This document shows, piece after piece, positions 25,698 through 34,396 of a stretch of 64,000 nt of DNA; position 1 is the stretch's first letter; each line of letters opens with the position of its first letter. The notes beneath the pieces were generated by a model, which ran no database searches, was not told the DNA's origin, and saw only the letters and a program-made list of their open reading frames with translations. Position numbers and translations under genes: made by a program. The stretch comes from Geomonas ferrireducens (GTDB taxonomy: Bacteria; Desulfobacterota; Desulfuromonadia; Geobacterales; Geobacteraceae): assembly GCF_004917065.1 (NCBI RefSeq), contig NZ_SSYA01000001.1:948550-1012549 (forward strand), read 5' to 3'.

Positions 25698-27995
25698 TCA
25701 CCTTGAGGCGGCAAGCACCTCGGCGACCTTGCGGGCGAAATCGTTCAGCGCGAAGGGCTTCGCGATGTAGTGCGTGCCTTCGTCCAGCACTCCCTGGTGC
25801 ACGATGGCGTTGCTCGTGTAACCGGACATGTACAGTACCTTCAGTCCGGCATCGTGCTGGAGGAGCTTTCTGTGCAGCTGCGGGCCGGACATGTGCGGGA
25901 GCACCACGTCGGTAACGAGCAGATCCACGCGGCGACCCTCGGAAAGTTTCAGCGCTTCCTTCGGATCTCCGGCTATCAGCATCTCGAACCCCGCCTGCGC
26001 CAGAAGCTCGGCCACAAGCAGGCGCACCATCTCGTTGTCCTCGACGAGAAGGATGGTCCGCCTTGCTCCCTCCAGGGCGACCTTGCCGCCGGCATCGGCG
26101 CGCTCGGCAACCGCCGCCCCCTCCGCGAGCGGGAAGTAACACTTGAAGACGGTCCCCTTGCTCGGTTCGCTGTACACCCAGATGTTGCCGCCGTGCTGTC
26201 GCACGATGCCGTAGACGGTGGCAAGGCCAAGCCCGGTCCCCTTGCCGATCCCCTTGGTAGTGAAGAAAGGCTCGAAGACGCGCTGCCGCGTTTCCTGGTC
26301 CATGCCGCAACCGTCGTCGGCCACGGCTAGCATGAGGTACCGCCCGGGGATGACGTCCTTGTGCAGGCGGGCGTACTCGTCATCCAGAAGCACCGGCGCC
26401 GTCTCGATGGTGACCACGCCATGCTCCCTGATCGCGTCCTGCGCATTCACCACGAGGTTCATCACCACCTGCTCGATCTGGTTTTTGTCCGCCCTTACCG
26501 GATAGCGTCCTTCCGCAAGCGACATATTGAGATCGATGCTCTCGCGGATGGTGCGACGCAAGATGCTCCGGAAGTCGGCAACCGCCTGGTTCAGGTCGAT
26601 CACCTTCATCTCGAGGACCTGTTTCCTGCTGAAACTAAGCAGTTGCTGCACCAGTTCCTTCGCCCCTCCGGCGGCTTTCAGCATGTTCCCGCAACGCTCC
26701 TGAACCAGCGTGTTTTCCGGCAGGTCGAGCCGCAGCAGCTCGCAGTACCCCATGATGGGGGTCAAGAGGTTGTTGAAGTCGTGGGCGATACCTCCTGCGA
26801 GCCTGCCGATCGACTCCATCTTCTGCGCCTGGATCAGTTGGTCCTCGAGCAGCTTGCGCTGCGTCACGTCGATGAAGGTGACCACCGCGCCGCAAATCCT
26901 CCCGTCGTCCACGACCGGGTGCGCCCACAATTCGGTCTCCAGCGCCGTCCCGTCCGCGCGCCAGAGCACCTCGGCCGGGAGATGGGCGCCGGCCCCGGTT
27001 CGAAACGTGTTGCACACCGGACAGTCCTCGCTGGCGACCTCGTCACCGTCCCCCCCCGGAGGATGGATGAGGTCGTGGATCCGCTTACCCAGCAGATCTT
27101 CCTCCTGCTGGTAGCCGAGCAGTTGCAGGCAGGAACGGTTGCAGAAGGTGCAGACGCCCTCCGCGTCCACCCCGAAGATCCCTTCCTCCGTGCAGTCGAG
27201 CAGATTGTGTATCCGTTCGTCCTTGCCCCTAAGCTCTTCCTGTATCCTCGTCCGCTCCGCCAGCTCCTGTAGCAAGGTCTCCGTCTGTTCCGTAAGGCGC
27301 TGGAAGGCGTCGTTGACAACGTTCCCGACGATGTCGAATTCCGTGACGCCGGTCGGCTCCACCTTTCTGGATGAACTTACCGCCGCAACCATGCTCTCCA
27401 CCGGGCGCTGCAGGTTCTTTCTGAGCACCAGGAATATGCCGAAAACCATGACCAGGCACCCGGTGGCTACCAGCGGCGCCAGCATGGCAACCTTGCCGTC
27501 CTGCAGCCAAGTGTTACGGGCCTTGCTCACCGTCACCACGTTCCATCCCCACATGGGGAAGCGCTGACCGAAGGCCGCCACTTCATCGCCACCGACCTTT
27601 ATGGCACGGTACCCTTCCGCAGCCTGGGCTGCCACCGCCCGGGTAACCGGGAGGGGGAGCGTGGTGCAAAGCACGACTCCGCTCGAGTCGATGACGACAC
27701 CGCCGTGGCTGGTTCCAGACCAGAGCAGCCTCAGTGTCTCCATTACGCTTTTCTGTTTCGCCTCGGTGACTTCTTCGTTTCCGGTAAGCAGGGCGGCGGT
27801 GAGGTCGTTAGCGGCGGTGGTGAGGACCTTGCGCACTTCGCCGTTGGCAGAGGCCAGGGTAAAGCGGACGTAGTCGTCGTGGACCCGGACGGTGATTGAC
27901 TTGATGAGGAAAAGCAGAGCGAAGAAGACAACGGCGATAACAACGAGGCTGGGAGCTATGAGCTTGAAGCCTAGGCTTTTTCTATCGAATGCCAT
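25698..27995 (-). CDS. Hybrid sensor histidine kinase (membrane sensor, PAS, HisKA, HATPase, REC)
   Basis: The product has 765 residues from ATG 27995 (AAGGA upstream), overlapping the end of the binding-protein gene by 14 bases. Domains: helix at about 10-30, periplasmic region to about 175, second helix near 180-200, a HAMP-like stretch, PAS with CTFCNRSCLQLLGY, the H-box IAHDFNNLLTPIMGY, an N-box NLVVNAQDAI, G-boxes DDGCGM and GKGTGLGLATVYG, then a C-terminal receiver (ILLVEDNEMVR, LVTDVVLP, KPF). The receiver makes it a self-contained relay or a feedback sink, and no separate regulator gene is adjacent. The overlap suggests the PhnD-like protein is its sensory partner. Confidence 0.92.
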   Translation of the reverse strand: MAFDRKSLGFKLIAPSLVVIAVVFFALLFLIKSITVRVHDDYVRFTLASANGEVRKVLTTAANDLTAALLTGNEEVTEAKQKSVMETLRLLWSGTSHGGVVIDSSGVVLCTTLPLPVTRAVAAQAAEGYRAIKVGGDEVAAFGQRFPMWGWNVVTVSKARNTWLQDGKVAMLAPLVATGCLVMVFGIFLVLRKNLQRPVESMVAAVSSSRKVEPTGVTEFDIVGNVVNDAFQRLTEQTETLLQELAERTRIQEELRGKDERIHNLLDCTEEGIFGVDAEGVCTFCNRSCLQLLGYQQEEDLLGKRIHDLIHPPGGDGDEVASEDCPVCNTFRTGAGAHLPAEVLWRADGTALETELWAHPVVDDGRICGAVVTFIDVTQRKLLEDQLIQAQKMESIGRLAGGIAHDFNNLLTPIMGYCELLRLDLPENTLVQERCGNMLKAAGGAKELVQQLLSFSRKQVLEMKVIDLNQAVADFRSILRRTIRESIDLNMSLAEGRYPVRADKNQIEQVVMNLVVNAQDAIREHGVVTIETAPVLLDDEYARLHKDVIPGRYLMLAVADDGCGMDQETRQRVFEPFFTTKGIGKGTGLGLATVYGIVRQHGGNIWVYSEPSKGTVFKCYFPLAEGAAVAERADAGGKVALEGARRTILLVEDNEMVRLLVAELLAQAGFEMLIAGDPKEALKLSEGRRVDLLVTDVVLPHMSGPQLHRKLLQHDAGLKVLYMSGYTSNAIVHQGVLDEGTHYIAKPFALNDFARKVAEVLAASR

Positions 27996-28842
27996 TACCT
28001 GCGTCCTTGAACATGTCACGGATTCGGAAGACGCCGACGAGGAAGTCCCGGTCAGGGGTGACGAAACCGTGCTTCACTTCGTCGTCCCAGTGGCTGACAA
28101 ACACCTTGTCCCGTGCATTGGTCAAGGGTTTGAGTTTCAGTAAGGATGAAACGAGCCGGTCTCGGGCCTTTGCAGGGAAAGTGGGGAGGGCGCAGACGGC
28201 GAAATTTGGAAGGGCCTCGGAACGGGAGAGGACATGCAACTTTTCACGGGAGACCTTCTCGTACAGGCTCTCCTTTATCCCGGCCGCGGCTATGTCGCCG
28301 GTCAGCATCGCGGATACGAGCTTGTCCTGGCTGCCAAGAAACACGGGCGAGATGTCCGCCATGTAGACCCCGGCATCCTTGAGCATCCTCACCGGAACCA
28401 CGTGTGCAGCCGTGGAGCCCTTGAAAAAGCCTACCCGCTTCCCTTTCAGGTCGCGCAGGTTCCGGATCGCTTGATCGCTCGAGACGAAGACGGAGTGGTA
28501 AACCGGCTTGCCGTTTGGAGCGAGGGCGACCAGCAAGGGTCTGGCGCCGCACGCCTCATAGGCACGGGCGAGCGGAACCGGACCGGTGAAGGCAGCAGAG
28601 ATCTTTCCGTTGCAGATGTCGTTGAGAAATTCGGCGTGATTCGGGTAGAGCTGGAGCTGCCATTTGTCACCGGTGGTCTTGCTGAGGTAATTCACCACCG
28701 GTGTGAAAAGCGTCCAGATCTTCTCGGGACTGTAATAGGGAACAACGGCGAAGGTATACGTACCCTGTGAAGCTGCACAGGCAACGTGCGCCGTCAGTAA
28801 CAGGTTAAGGAAGAGACAGCAGCATGCGGCAAGTCGTTTCAT
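27982..28842 (-). CDS. PhnD-like periplasmic binding protein paired with the kinase
   Basis: The product has 286 residues, with a signal peptide ending VACA before Ala-Ser. It contains the PhnD-type blocks FAVVPYYSPEKIW, ICNGKISAAFTGPVPLARAYE, LRDLKGKRVGFFKGSTAAH and AMLTGDIAAAGIKE. PhnD relatives bind phosphonate or phosphate-like oxyanions, but no permease or ATPase gene is present. Because the stop overlaps the kinase start, it probably works as a ligand-sensing partner of that kinase. The bound ligand is unknown. Confidence 0.88.
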   Translation of the reverse strand: MKRLAACCCLFLNLLLTAHVACAASQGTYTFAVVPYYSPEKIWTLFTPVVNYLSKTTGDKWQLQLYPNHAEFLNDICNGKISAAFTGPVPLARAYEACGARPLLVALAPNGKPVYHSVFVSSDQAIRNLRDLKGKRVGFFKGSTAAHVVPVRMLKDAGVYMADISPVFLGSQDKLVSAMLTGDIAAAGIKESLYEKVSREKLHVLSRSEALPNFAVCALPTFPAKARDRLVSSLLKLKPLTNARDKVFVSHWDDEVKHGFVTPDRDFLVGVFRIRDMFKDAGNGIR

Positions 28843-29228
28843 CGAAACACCTCGTGTTCCTGATTAGGTATAACACACCGGCATCCGCCTACTCATAGGT
28901 GATTTCGAATCCGCCCTTTACCGAATATATGATGTCTGTCCCTAAGTCTTGTTCATATCGTCTCCAGAACAAGCCACCCCAGTTCCTACAGCCCTGCCTT
29001 CGCCATCAAGTGGAGGAGCGGGCACCTAAAGTATGCCGCAGCGCGTCTCTCTCTTAAGCTCGCATGGGGCAGGGCTGCAGCAGGTATACCCAAAAGTATA
29101 GACGTGTAATCCCAAGGTTATAGAGAAAATATACCCTGCCACATATTAATAAATTCCTTCCACCAATGTATTCTTACACCATCTTGCTCCAGCATCCTAC
29201 ACACTCTTACAACCTGCGTCGTCATACT
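28843..29228. other. AT-rich intergenic region with short inverted repeats
   Basis: These 386 bases between divergent genes are more AT-rich than the neighbours. They contain GGTATACCCAAAAGTATAG and a later AATATACC, a loose palindromic arrangement near 29080-29145. A minus-strand TTATAC near 28870 could be the -10 box of the PhnD-like gene. No gene was found. Confidence 0.35.
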
Positions 29229-29528
29229 ATGAGCATGTACAGTCGCGACAACAGAAAATCGAGCCGCTTCTACGGTGAAATACCCATCGAATTCAAGAAC
29301 GGCGTCGGTACCACCCGCGATTACAGCGCCGATGGCGTCTTCTTCACGACGGACCAGCCCGTGGCGCTTGGAGAGCAGATCGAATTCTTCATGGTGCTGA
29401 GGTACCTGGGGACCCAGCAGCCGGTTCGTGTGCAGTGCGAGGCGCAGGTGGTAAGAATCGAACCCGGAGCATCATGGACGGGGGCCGCCGCAGTCATCAA
29501 CAGGCACTCGATAGAGATGGCCGCATAG
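29229..29528 (+). CDS. Single-domain PilZ protein
   Basis: The product has 99 residues from the ATG at 29229; other in-frame starts (29166, 29235) are possible, and none has a strong ribosome binding site. Both c-di-GMP binding motifs are intact: RKSSR (RxxxR) near the N-terminus and DYSADG (DxSxxG) about 20 residues later. The rest is the PilZ barrel (ALGEQIEFFMVL, VQCEAQVVRIEPG). It should act as a small c-di-GMP effector. The secreted-protein gene about 100 bases downstream may be cotranscribed. Confidence 0.85.
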   Translation: MSMYSRDNRKSSRFYGEIPIEFKNGVGTTRDYSADGVFFTTDQPVALGEQIEFFMVLRYLGTQQPVRVQCEAQVVRIEPGASWTGAAAVINRHSIEMAA

Positions 29529-29631
29529 ATGACGGCGCTTCAGCGCTGCCGACAACCGGCATTAGCGATCATAAACGACACCTTGTGCAATGAGATAGGC
29601 AGTTAATTCAATCATCGAAAAGGAGAAAGAA

Positions 29632-30327
29632 ATGAAAAAGACAGTATTGACGGCCATGGTGGCGGCAGCGTGTTTCGCGATGAGCTGTGTGGCGGCTTTT
29701 GCCGATGTCACCGGGGATTTCAAGGTAACCGGGTACGGCTACACAAACGATGCCGCCTCCGTTAACGGAACGGTTAACCATGGCGCCATCCAGAGCAAGA
29801 AAAACGTCGTCGTAGACATCACCTACGACTACTCCTTCGTCGCCGAGAAGACCGAGACCGTAGCGGGTGAAACCTCCACCGTAACCATTTTCGTCCCCGG
29901 CAAATGCACCCTCGTCACCAGGGAGACCGCCGACGTCACCACGAAGGACGCCTGCTGGGACAAGAACGGCAATCCGAAAGCGACCAACGGCGCCATCTGG
30001 ACCGGCACCTATGAGACCTCGACCGTGACCACCCCCCCCTCGACCAAGACCTACACCTTCAACGGCAGCGCCGGCATGACCGCCATCACCGAGCCGACCA
30101 TCGAGAAGGGACGCCTCAACCCGAAGGGGAAAATCACCGGCTACAACTGGGGCGCCACCCTTTCCGTGGTCCCCAATGCTGACCTGGTAGACCCCGCCCT
30201 CGTACCCGCCGGTTACAGCATCGTGTCGGTAACCATCAACGACATTTCCTACACCGCGTACCTCGTCGACCAGTACGGCGTGCAGATCGCCGACACGGTG
30301 ATGACCGGTTCCATTCCGGTGCAGTAG
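29632..30327 (+). CDS. Secreted protein of unknown function
   Basis: The product has 231 residues. The ATG is preceded by AAAGGAGAA. The signal peptide ends VAAFA before Asp. The mature part is rich in Thr, Val and Gly with alternating patterns (VVVDITYDYSFVAEKTETV, TVTTPPSTKTYTFNG), so a beta-sandwich is likely. Two Cys (GKCTLV, DACWDK) may form a disulfide. No family is recognised. A clean terminator follows at 30379. Confidence 0.78.
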   Translation: MKKTVLTAMVAAACFAMSCVAAFADVTGDFKVTGYGYTNDAASVNGTVNHGAIQSKKNVVVDITYDYSFVAEKTETVAGETSTVTIFVPGKCTLVTRETADVTTKDACWDKNGNPKATNGAIWTGTYETSTVTTPPSTKTYTFNGSAGMTAITEPTIEKGRLNPKGKITGYNWGATLSVVPNADLVDPALVPAGYSIVSVTINDISYTAYLVDQYGVQIADTVMTGSIPVQ

Positions 30328-30378
30328 AGACGATCTCGACCTCACCTGAAACAGATTCACAGGCCTGACCGAAGTTTC

Positions 30379-30412
30379 GAGGCCCCCGGTTGTCCGGGGG
30401 CCTCTTTATTTG
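30379..30412 (+). terminator. Terminator after the 29632 gene
   Basis: The hairpin GAGGCCCCCGG-TTGT-CCGGGGGCCTC is followed by TTTATTTG. Confidence 0.85.
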
Positions 30413-30520
30413 TGTCAAGCCACCGCGCGCGGCTATATTTCCCGCGCTTTTTGTTGCGTTTTCATCAGGCGTGTTCTAACATCCCCGCCCGACAAAAGAA
30501 GGACAAGATAGAAGAAGGGC

Positions 30521-31039
30521 ATGATCCAGAACACCCATTTCACCTACCGCCCCATCGGCACGCTTAGATCCCCCTATGCACGTCGCATCGATGCGCCGCA
30601 TCAGGGTACCGTGGTGTCGGGAACACAGACCGGAGAACCTGCGTCGGCCACACTTGAACTCGAGGAATGGCTGGACGAGAAGGCGATACAGGACCTGAAA
30701 GGTTTCGAAAGGCTCTGGCTCATCTTCGCCTTTCATTTGAGCGAAGGGTGGCGCAGCAGCGTCAAACCGCCGCGGGGCGGTCCGAAACGCGGCGTCCTCG
30801 CCACACGGTCGCCGCACCGCCCCAACTCCATCGGCCTGTCGGCGGTGAAACTGGTCGGGATCGAAGGGAAGACACTGCACCTGCGCGGCGTGGACCTTCT
30901 CGACGGGACCCCGGTCCTGGACATCAAGCCGTACGTACCTTACGCCGACGCCTTTCCAAGCGCGAAGGCGGGTTGGATCGACGAGCTTGATGCCACGCTC
31001 GGACGCGGCTTTGCGCCGGGTCCCAGAAGGCCGAGGTAG
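30521..31039 (+). CDS. trmO: tRNA (N6-threonylcarbamoyladenosine(37)-N6)-methyltransferase TrmO
   Basis: The product has 172 residues. It shows the TrmO/YaeB blocks: YRPIGTLRSPYA, DLKGFERLWLIFAFHL, RGGPKRGVLATRSPHRPNSIGLS and LDIKPYVPYADAF. The enzyme methylates t6A37 in some ANN-decoding tRNAs using SAM. It matches the short form without the C-terminal domain of the about 235-residue E. coli protein. An AGAAGAAGG stretch precedes the ATG. No partner genes adjoin. Confidence 0.93.
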   Translation: MIQNTHFTYRPIGTLRSPYARRIDAPHQGTVVSGTQTGEPASATLELEEWLDEKAIQDLKGFERLWLIFAFHLSEGWRSSVKPPRGGPKRGVLATRSPHRPNSIGLSAVKLVGIEGKTLHLRGVDLLDGTPVLDIKPYVPYADAFPSAKAGWIDELDATLGRGFAPGPRRPR

Positions 31040-31403
31040 GCGGCTGCATCCGGCCGCCACAGCGAAGATGGTGCCGCGCGCCCCGGGCGACCGCGCTGTT
31101 CACCACACAACCGTCCACATGACTAGAGCAAATTCGGCCGGAGACCACACCACGTCCTGACTCCGGCTCCCCCTGATTTCCGCCGCATCCGCCGTTCATC
31201 GGTGTCCCCGAAGTACCCACACCGTCCCCAACCGGGACACCCATTTCACCGGCTCCCCCCCGCCAAACTCCCGGCCCACCGCACCTTCGGCTGATGGCAC
31301 GCTCCCTGCTCTACCCCTTGTCGATACATCGGGCACGCCCTTTTCTGTCTTCGTGCGGGACAACGGGTGCAGCCGTACTTCCACTTGGGATGGAGAAAAA
31401 GAC
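31040..31403. other. C-rich intergenic region
   Basis: These 364 bases between trmO and the CheX-like gene hold no convincing gene. The plus strand is markedly C-rich. The only signal I see is a sigma-54-like element at 31295-31310. Confidence 0.4.
31295..31310 (+). promoter_or_regulatory. Candidate sigma-54 promoter of the CheX-like gene
   Basis: TGGCACG-CTCC-CTGCT has GG and GC exactly ten bases apart and a perfect -24 half, 93 bases before the start at 31404. Only one base of TTGC differs. Confidence 0.5.
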
Positions 31404-31904
31404 ATGTTCTCGGATCATTTGCTTGCAAGAATCGGCTGCGCCGGACCGGCTCTGGAAAAATCGCTCGTCCAGGAAACGAGAAAGATCTTCTCGACCCTCC
31501 TCGGCATGGACCACCTGCTGCACCTGCCTCTCTCGGTCGATCCCGCCTCCAACTTCGCCGACTGCATCAGCGGCCTGGTCGGCCTTGCCGGTGCATACAA
31601 CGGCCTGGTGAGCCTGCACGTCTCGACACGGCTGGCGCATCGCATGGCCTGCCAGATGCTCGACATCGATGAACCCAGCGACGAGGAGGTGGAGGACGCC
31701 CTGGGCGAGGTGGCCAACGTCCTCGCCGGCGCCTTCAAGCGCTACCTTTCCGAGGAGTCCCTCGCCATACGGCTTTCCACCCCTTCCATCGTCTCTGGAA
31801 AGCAGTACGTGATCCACGTGGCCAAGAAGCCGGAGGTGATGACGCTGCTATTCGATTTGGAGGACGAGTGGTTCATCGCGGCGCTCGCCGTGGAACGGGA
31901 TTGA
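31404..31904 (+). CDS. CheX/CheC-like chemotaxis phosphatase-fold protein
   Basis: The product has 166 residues from ATG 31404 (GGAG nearby). It has the CheX layout: two-layer sheet, YNGLVSLHVSTRLAHRMACQML, then the helix DEEVEDALGEVANVLAGAFKRYL, which carries the ExxN pair (E in LGE, N in VAN) that attacks CheY-P in CheC/CheX/FliY. It would dephosphorylate a response regulator, but no che operon is adjacent. A sigma-54-like promoter is upstream, which would fit motility or pilus regulons. Confidence 0.8.
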   Translation: MFSDHLLARIGCAGPALEKSLVQETRKIFSTLLGMDHLLHLPLSVDPASNFADCISGLVGLAGAYNGLVSLHVSTRLAHRMACQMLDIDEPSDEEVEDALGEVANVLAGAFKRYLSEESLAIRLSTPSIVSGKQYVIHVAKKPEVMTLLFDLEDEWFIAALAVERD

Positions 31905-32035
31905 TATCAGAACCTGAACACCCCTTCCGTCGCGATTGTGCAGAGGCTGAACACCCGGTACGAAATGGATTTTCAAGATTCAAGCTAAACACCAGTAATT
32001 AGAAGGGTTATTAGTCTGATCTTTTTACGGCAGGA

Positions 32036-32051
32036 TGGCATCCTCCTTGTA
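32036..32051 (+). promoter_or_regulatory. Weak sigma-54-like element
   Basis: TGGCATCCTCCTTGTA fits the -24/-12 spacing, with GC replaced by GT at -12, 37 bases before the start at 32088. Confidence 0.3.
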
Positions 32052-32087
32052 ACTGTGCGGTTAACACGCACCGCACAGGAGGAAGCC

Positions 32088-32414
32088 ATGAGAACCCTGA
32101 CCAGATTTCAAGCAAAGCTTTTCACCATACTGGCACTCACCATCGCCGCCGTTGCACTGGAGGGGCTCAACACGGCAGCCCATGCCGACGAGACCCCAGC
32201 GGCAACCGCATCCACCAAGGGGATCTGCCCTTACTCCCTGATGCTGCAAAAGTCGGTCGAGGCGCAAAAGGCGTACTTGGCCAAGGTGGAAAAGGCGAAG
32301 ATGAACAGCAGGATCGACGACCGGGAGGAGACTGCCGACGCGGACGAAGTCGAGACCTCGGGAGAGCGCTCCTTCGCCCTGGTGAGCTTCTCATGGGGTT
32401 CCAGAACGAGGTAG
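32088..32414 (+). CDS. Small exported protein of unknown function
   Basis: The product has 108 residues from ATG 32088 with CAGGAGG upstream. The N-terminus is a signal peptide (LFTILALTIAAVAL, AAHA before Asp). The mature part is charged and probably helical (KSVEAQKAYLAKVEKAKMNSRIDDREE), with a single Cys in KGICPYSLML. No family is recognised. It lies about 100 bases ahead of the trihaem cytochrome on the same strand. Confidence 0.65.
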   Translation: MRTLTRFQAKLFTILALTIAAVALEGLNTAAHADETPAATASTKGICPYSLMLQKSVEAQKAYLAKVEKAKMNSRIDDREETADADEVETSGERSFALVSFSWGSRTR

Positions 32415-32510
32415 GCCGGAAAAGGCTTCTTCCCCTAAAGTCCCGCCGGAGTGCCGCCGAAGAGATCGGACAGCACGCATTTTATGAACCGGCCTGACAA
32501 GGGGGCAAAC

Positions 32511-32927
32511 ATGCCATGGAGCAATAGAAAAAGCGCACTGATCGCAGCAGCGGCGGCGCTTCTCATAGCTAACGCGGGTCCGGCACCGGCCGACGCACCG
32601 CCGGAGATCGACCCGCTGTCGAGGGAATGCATCGGCTGCCACGACGGCGCGGCAGGGCCGGACGTCCGGGTGAACCTGCGCAACAACGCGTCCAACAAGA
32701 CGATGCATGTGCACTCCTTCGACGGGGAGCACCCCATCGGGATGATCTATCAAAGCTACGTGAGCAAGCAGGGGTACAAACCGATCTCGCCCCAGGAACG
32801 CAACATGATCATGGTGAACGGCGCCGTGGGGTGCCTCACCTGTCATGATCCCTTGAACCCCGCCAAGGGGCACCTGATCAAGAGCGACAAGAACAGCGCG
32901 CTCTGCATCACCTGCCACGACAAATAG
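32511..32927 (+). CDS. Small trihaem c-type cytochrome
   Basis: The product has 138 residues from ATG 32511 (AAGGGGG upstream), with a signal peptide ending near PAPADA. There are three CxxCH sites: CIGCH, CLTCH and CITCH. His residues between them (HVHSF, EHP, KGH) could be distal ligands. It is a periplasmic electron carrier by inference, and short cytochromes of this kind are frequent in Geobacter. A terminator follows directly. Confidence 0.88.
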   Translation: MPWSNRKSALIAAAAALLIANAGPAPADAPPEIDPLSRECIGCHDGAAGPDVRVNLRNNASNKTMHVHSFDGEHPIGMIYQSYVSKQGYKPISPQERNMIMVNGAVGCLTCHDPLNPAKGHLIKSDKNSALCITCHDK

Positions 32928-32940
32928 TCCCCATCAAGGC

Positions 32941-32974
32941 AAGGCCCGGAGTCTCCCCCGGGCCTTCGTTTTTT
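32941..32974 (+). terminator. Terminator after the trihaem cytochrome
   Basis: AAGGCCCGG/CCGGGCCTT forms a hairpin (two alternative registers) followed by CGTTTTTT. Confidence 0.85.
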
Positions 32975-33063
32975 CCCGAGCCGCTTTTTCCCTTGCAAAA
33001 TGAAGCCGTCGGCTCTAAGTTGCCGGCATCGCTTGTCAAACCCCGGTGCCACGGAGGACTCAA

Positions 33064-33651
33064 ATGCAGCCCCTGAACGATTACTTCGCACTGCTCAACA
33101 CGATGGAGTCCGGCGCGGGAGAGGTCGCCATAGACCGCAGCCACAACATGTTCATCATCGGCACGCTCCTGGCGCAAAAGCCGGACGACGTGCTCGAACT
33201 CGGCATCGGCACCGGCTATCTCACCGTGAGCCTCGTTCACGCGCTGCGCTACAACGGGAAAGGGAAGCTCACCTGCGTCGACAACTGGGGTGACGCGCGC
33301 GGCGGCGACATGGAGGACGTTGCGGGCAACCTGCGCATGGCCGGGGTGAACGTGGTCGCCCCGATGGAAGAGCGCACCTTCCTCGCGAACTCCCCCGACA
33401 ACGCCTACGATTTCCTCATTTCGGACGCCGACCACGTGAACAGCGGCACCTGGGTGGACGAGCACCTGCGCGTGGTGCGCCCGGGCGGCATCCTCTTCTT
33501 CCACGACACCAACAACACCGTCGACTACCCGAACATGGCGCTCATCACGCAGCGGGTGCGGGAACTGGACCTCCCCCATTACCACTTCACGAAGAGCAGC
33601 AGGCCCGACGAGCGCTGCGAACGCGGCCTCCTCTTCGTCGTCAAACGCTGA
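33064..33651 (+). CDS. Class I SAM-dependent methyltransferase
   Basis: The product has 195 residues from ATG 33064 with ACGGAGG upstream. Motif I is VLELGIGTGYLTVSLVHAL, followed by LTCVDNWGD, FLISDADH and VVRPGGILFFHDTNN, matching Methyltransf_24/O-methyltransferase-like enzymes. The substrate is unknown. It ends 19 bases before the LysE-type exporter gene, so the pair probably forms an operon. Confidence 0.85.
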   Translation: MQPLNDYFALLNTMESGAGEVAIDRSHNMFIIGTLLAQKPDDVLELGIGTGYLTVSLVHALRYNGKGKLTCVDNWGDARGGDMEDVAGNLRMAGVNVVAPMEERTFLANSPDNAYDFLISDADHVNSGTWVDEHLRVVRPGGILFFHDTNNTVDYPNMALITQRVRELDLPHYHFTKSSRPDERCERGLLFVVKR

Positions 33652-33670
33652 CAAGGGATCTCCCCGCGCC

Positions 33671-34294
33671 ATGACCCAGCTCCTTTCCCCTCTACTGAGC
33701 GGCTTCGGCCTCGGTGCCGGCCTCATCATCGCCATCGGGAGCCAGAACGCCTTCGTGCTGCGCCAGGGGCTCAAGCGGCAGTACGTCTTCACCGTCTGCA
33801 CCATCTGCTTTCTCTGCGATTCCCTGCTCATCTCGCTCGGTGCGGGAGGCTTCAGCACCGTGGTTGCCGCCTCCCCGCTTTTCATGAAGCTGACGCTCTG
33901 GGGAGGGGTCCTGTTTCTCTTCGCCTACGGCCTGCGCGCCTTCGCCGCCGCCTTCAAGCCCGGCACGCTGGAGTCGGAAGACGGCACAGCTTCCGAAGTG
34001 CCGCTCAGGCAGGTGGTGCTCATGACCGTCTCCTTCAGCCTTTTGAACCCGCACGCCTTCCTGGACACGGTGCTTCTTTTGGGAAGCCTCGCCGGGCAGT
34101 ACCCGGGGCTCTCACGTCTCGCCTTCGCTCTCGGGGCCATGGCCGCCTCCCTCACCTGGTTCTACGGCATCGGCTACGGCGCACGCCTCATCGCCCCCTT
34201 TTTCCGCAAGCCGCAGGCCTGGCGGATGCTCGACATCATGGTCGGCTGCACCATGTGGCTCATCGCCTTCAGGCTCGCCTTTCCCGCGCGCTAG
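33671..34294 (+). CDS. LysE/ArgO-family amino acid exporter
   Basis: The product has 207 residues with six predicted membrane helices. The hallmark GAGLIIAIGSQNAFVLRQGLKRQYV near the N-terminus and SFSLLNPHAFLDTVLLLG in the middle are specific to the LysE/ArgO branch. It should export basic amino acids across the inner membrane. It lies directly after the methyltransferase gene; no regulator (ArgP/LysG) is adjacent. Confidence 0.93.
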   Translation: MTQLLSPLLSGFGLGAGLIIAIGSQNAFVLRQGLKRQYVFTVCTICFLCDSLLISLGAGGFSTVVAASPLFMKLTLWGGVLFLFAYGLRAFAAAFKPGTLESEDGTASEVPLRQVVLMTVSFSLLNPHAFLDTVLLLGSLAGQYPGLSRLAFALGAMAASLTWFYGIGYGARLIAPFFRKPQAWRMLDIMVGCTMWLIAFRLAFPAR

Positions 34295-34316
34295 CCCCCC
34301 TCCCGTTCGCCCTTTT

Positions 34317-34330
34317 TTGACCTGCGTCAA
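34317..34330 (+). promoter_or_regulatory. FNR/DNR-type palindrome TTGAC-N4-GTCAA
   Basis: The perfect inverted repeat TTGACCTGCGTCAA lies 67 bases before the start of the octahaem cytochrome. It matches the half-site order and N4 spacing of CRP/FNR-family operators, especially the nitrogen-oxide-sensing DNR/NNR type. The regulator is not in the window. Confidence 0.65.
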
Positions 34331-34396
34331 GGAAAAGACCGTTTTCATGTGGTTTACATGTCCCCTGTTTTTTTATCCATAAAGGGGAGGTATTTC

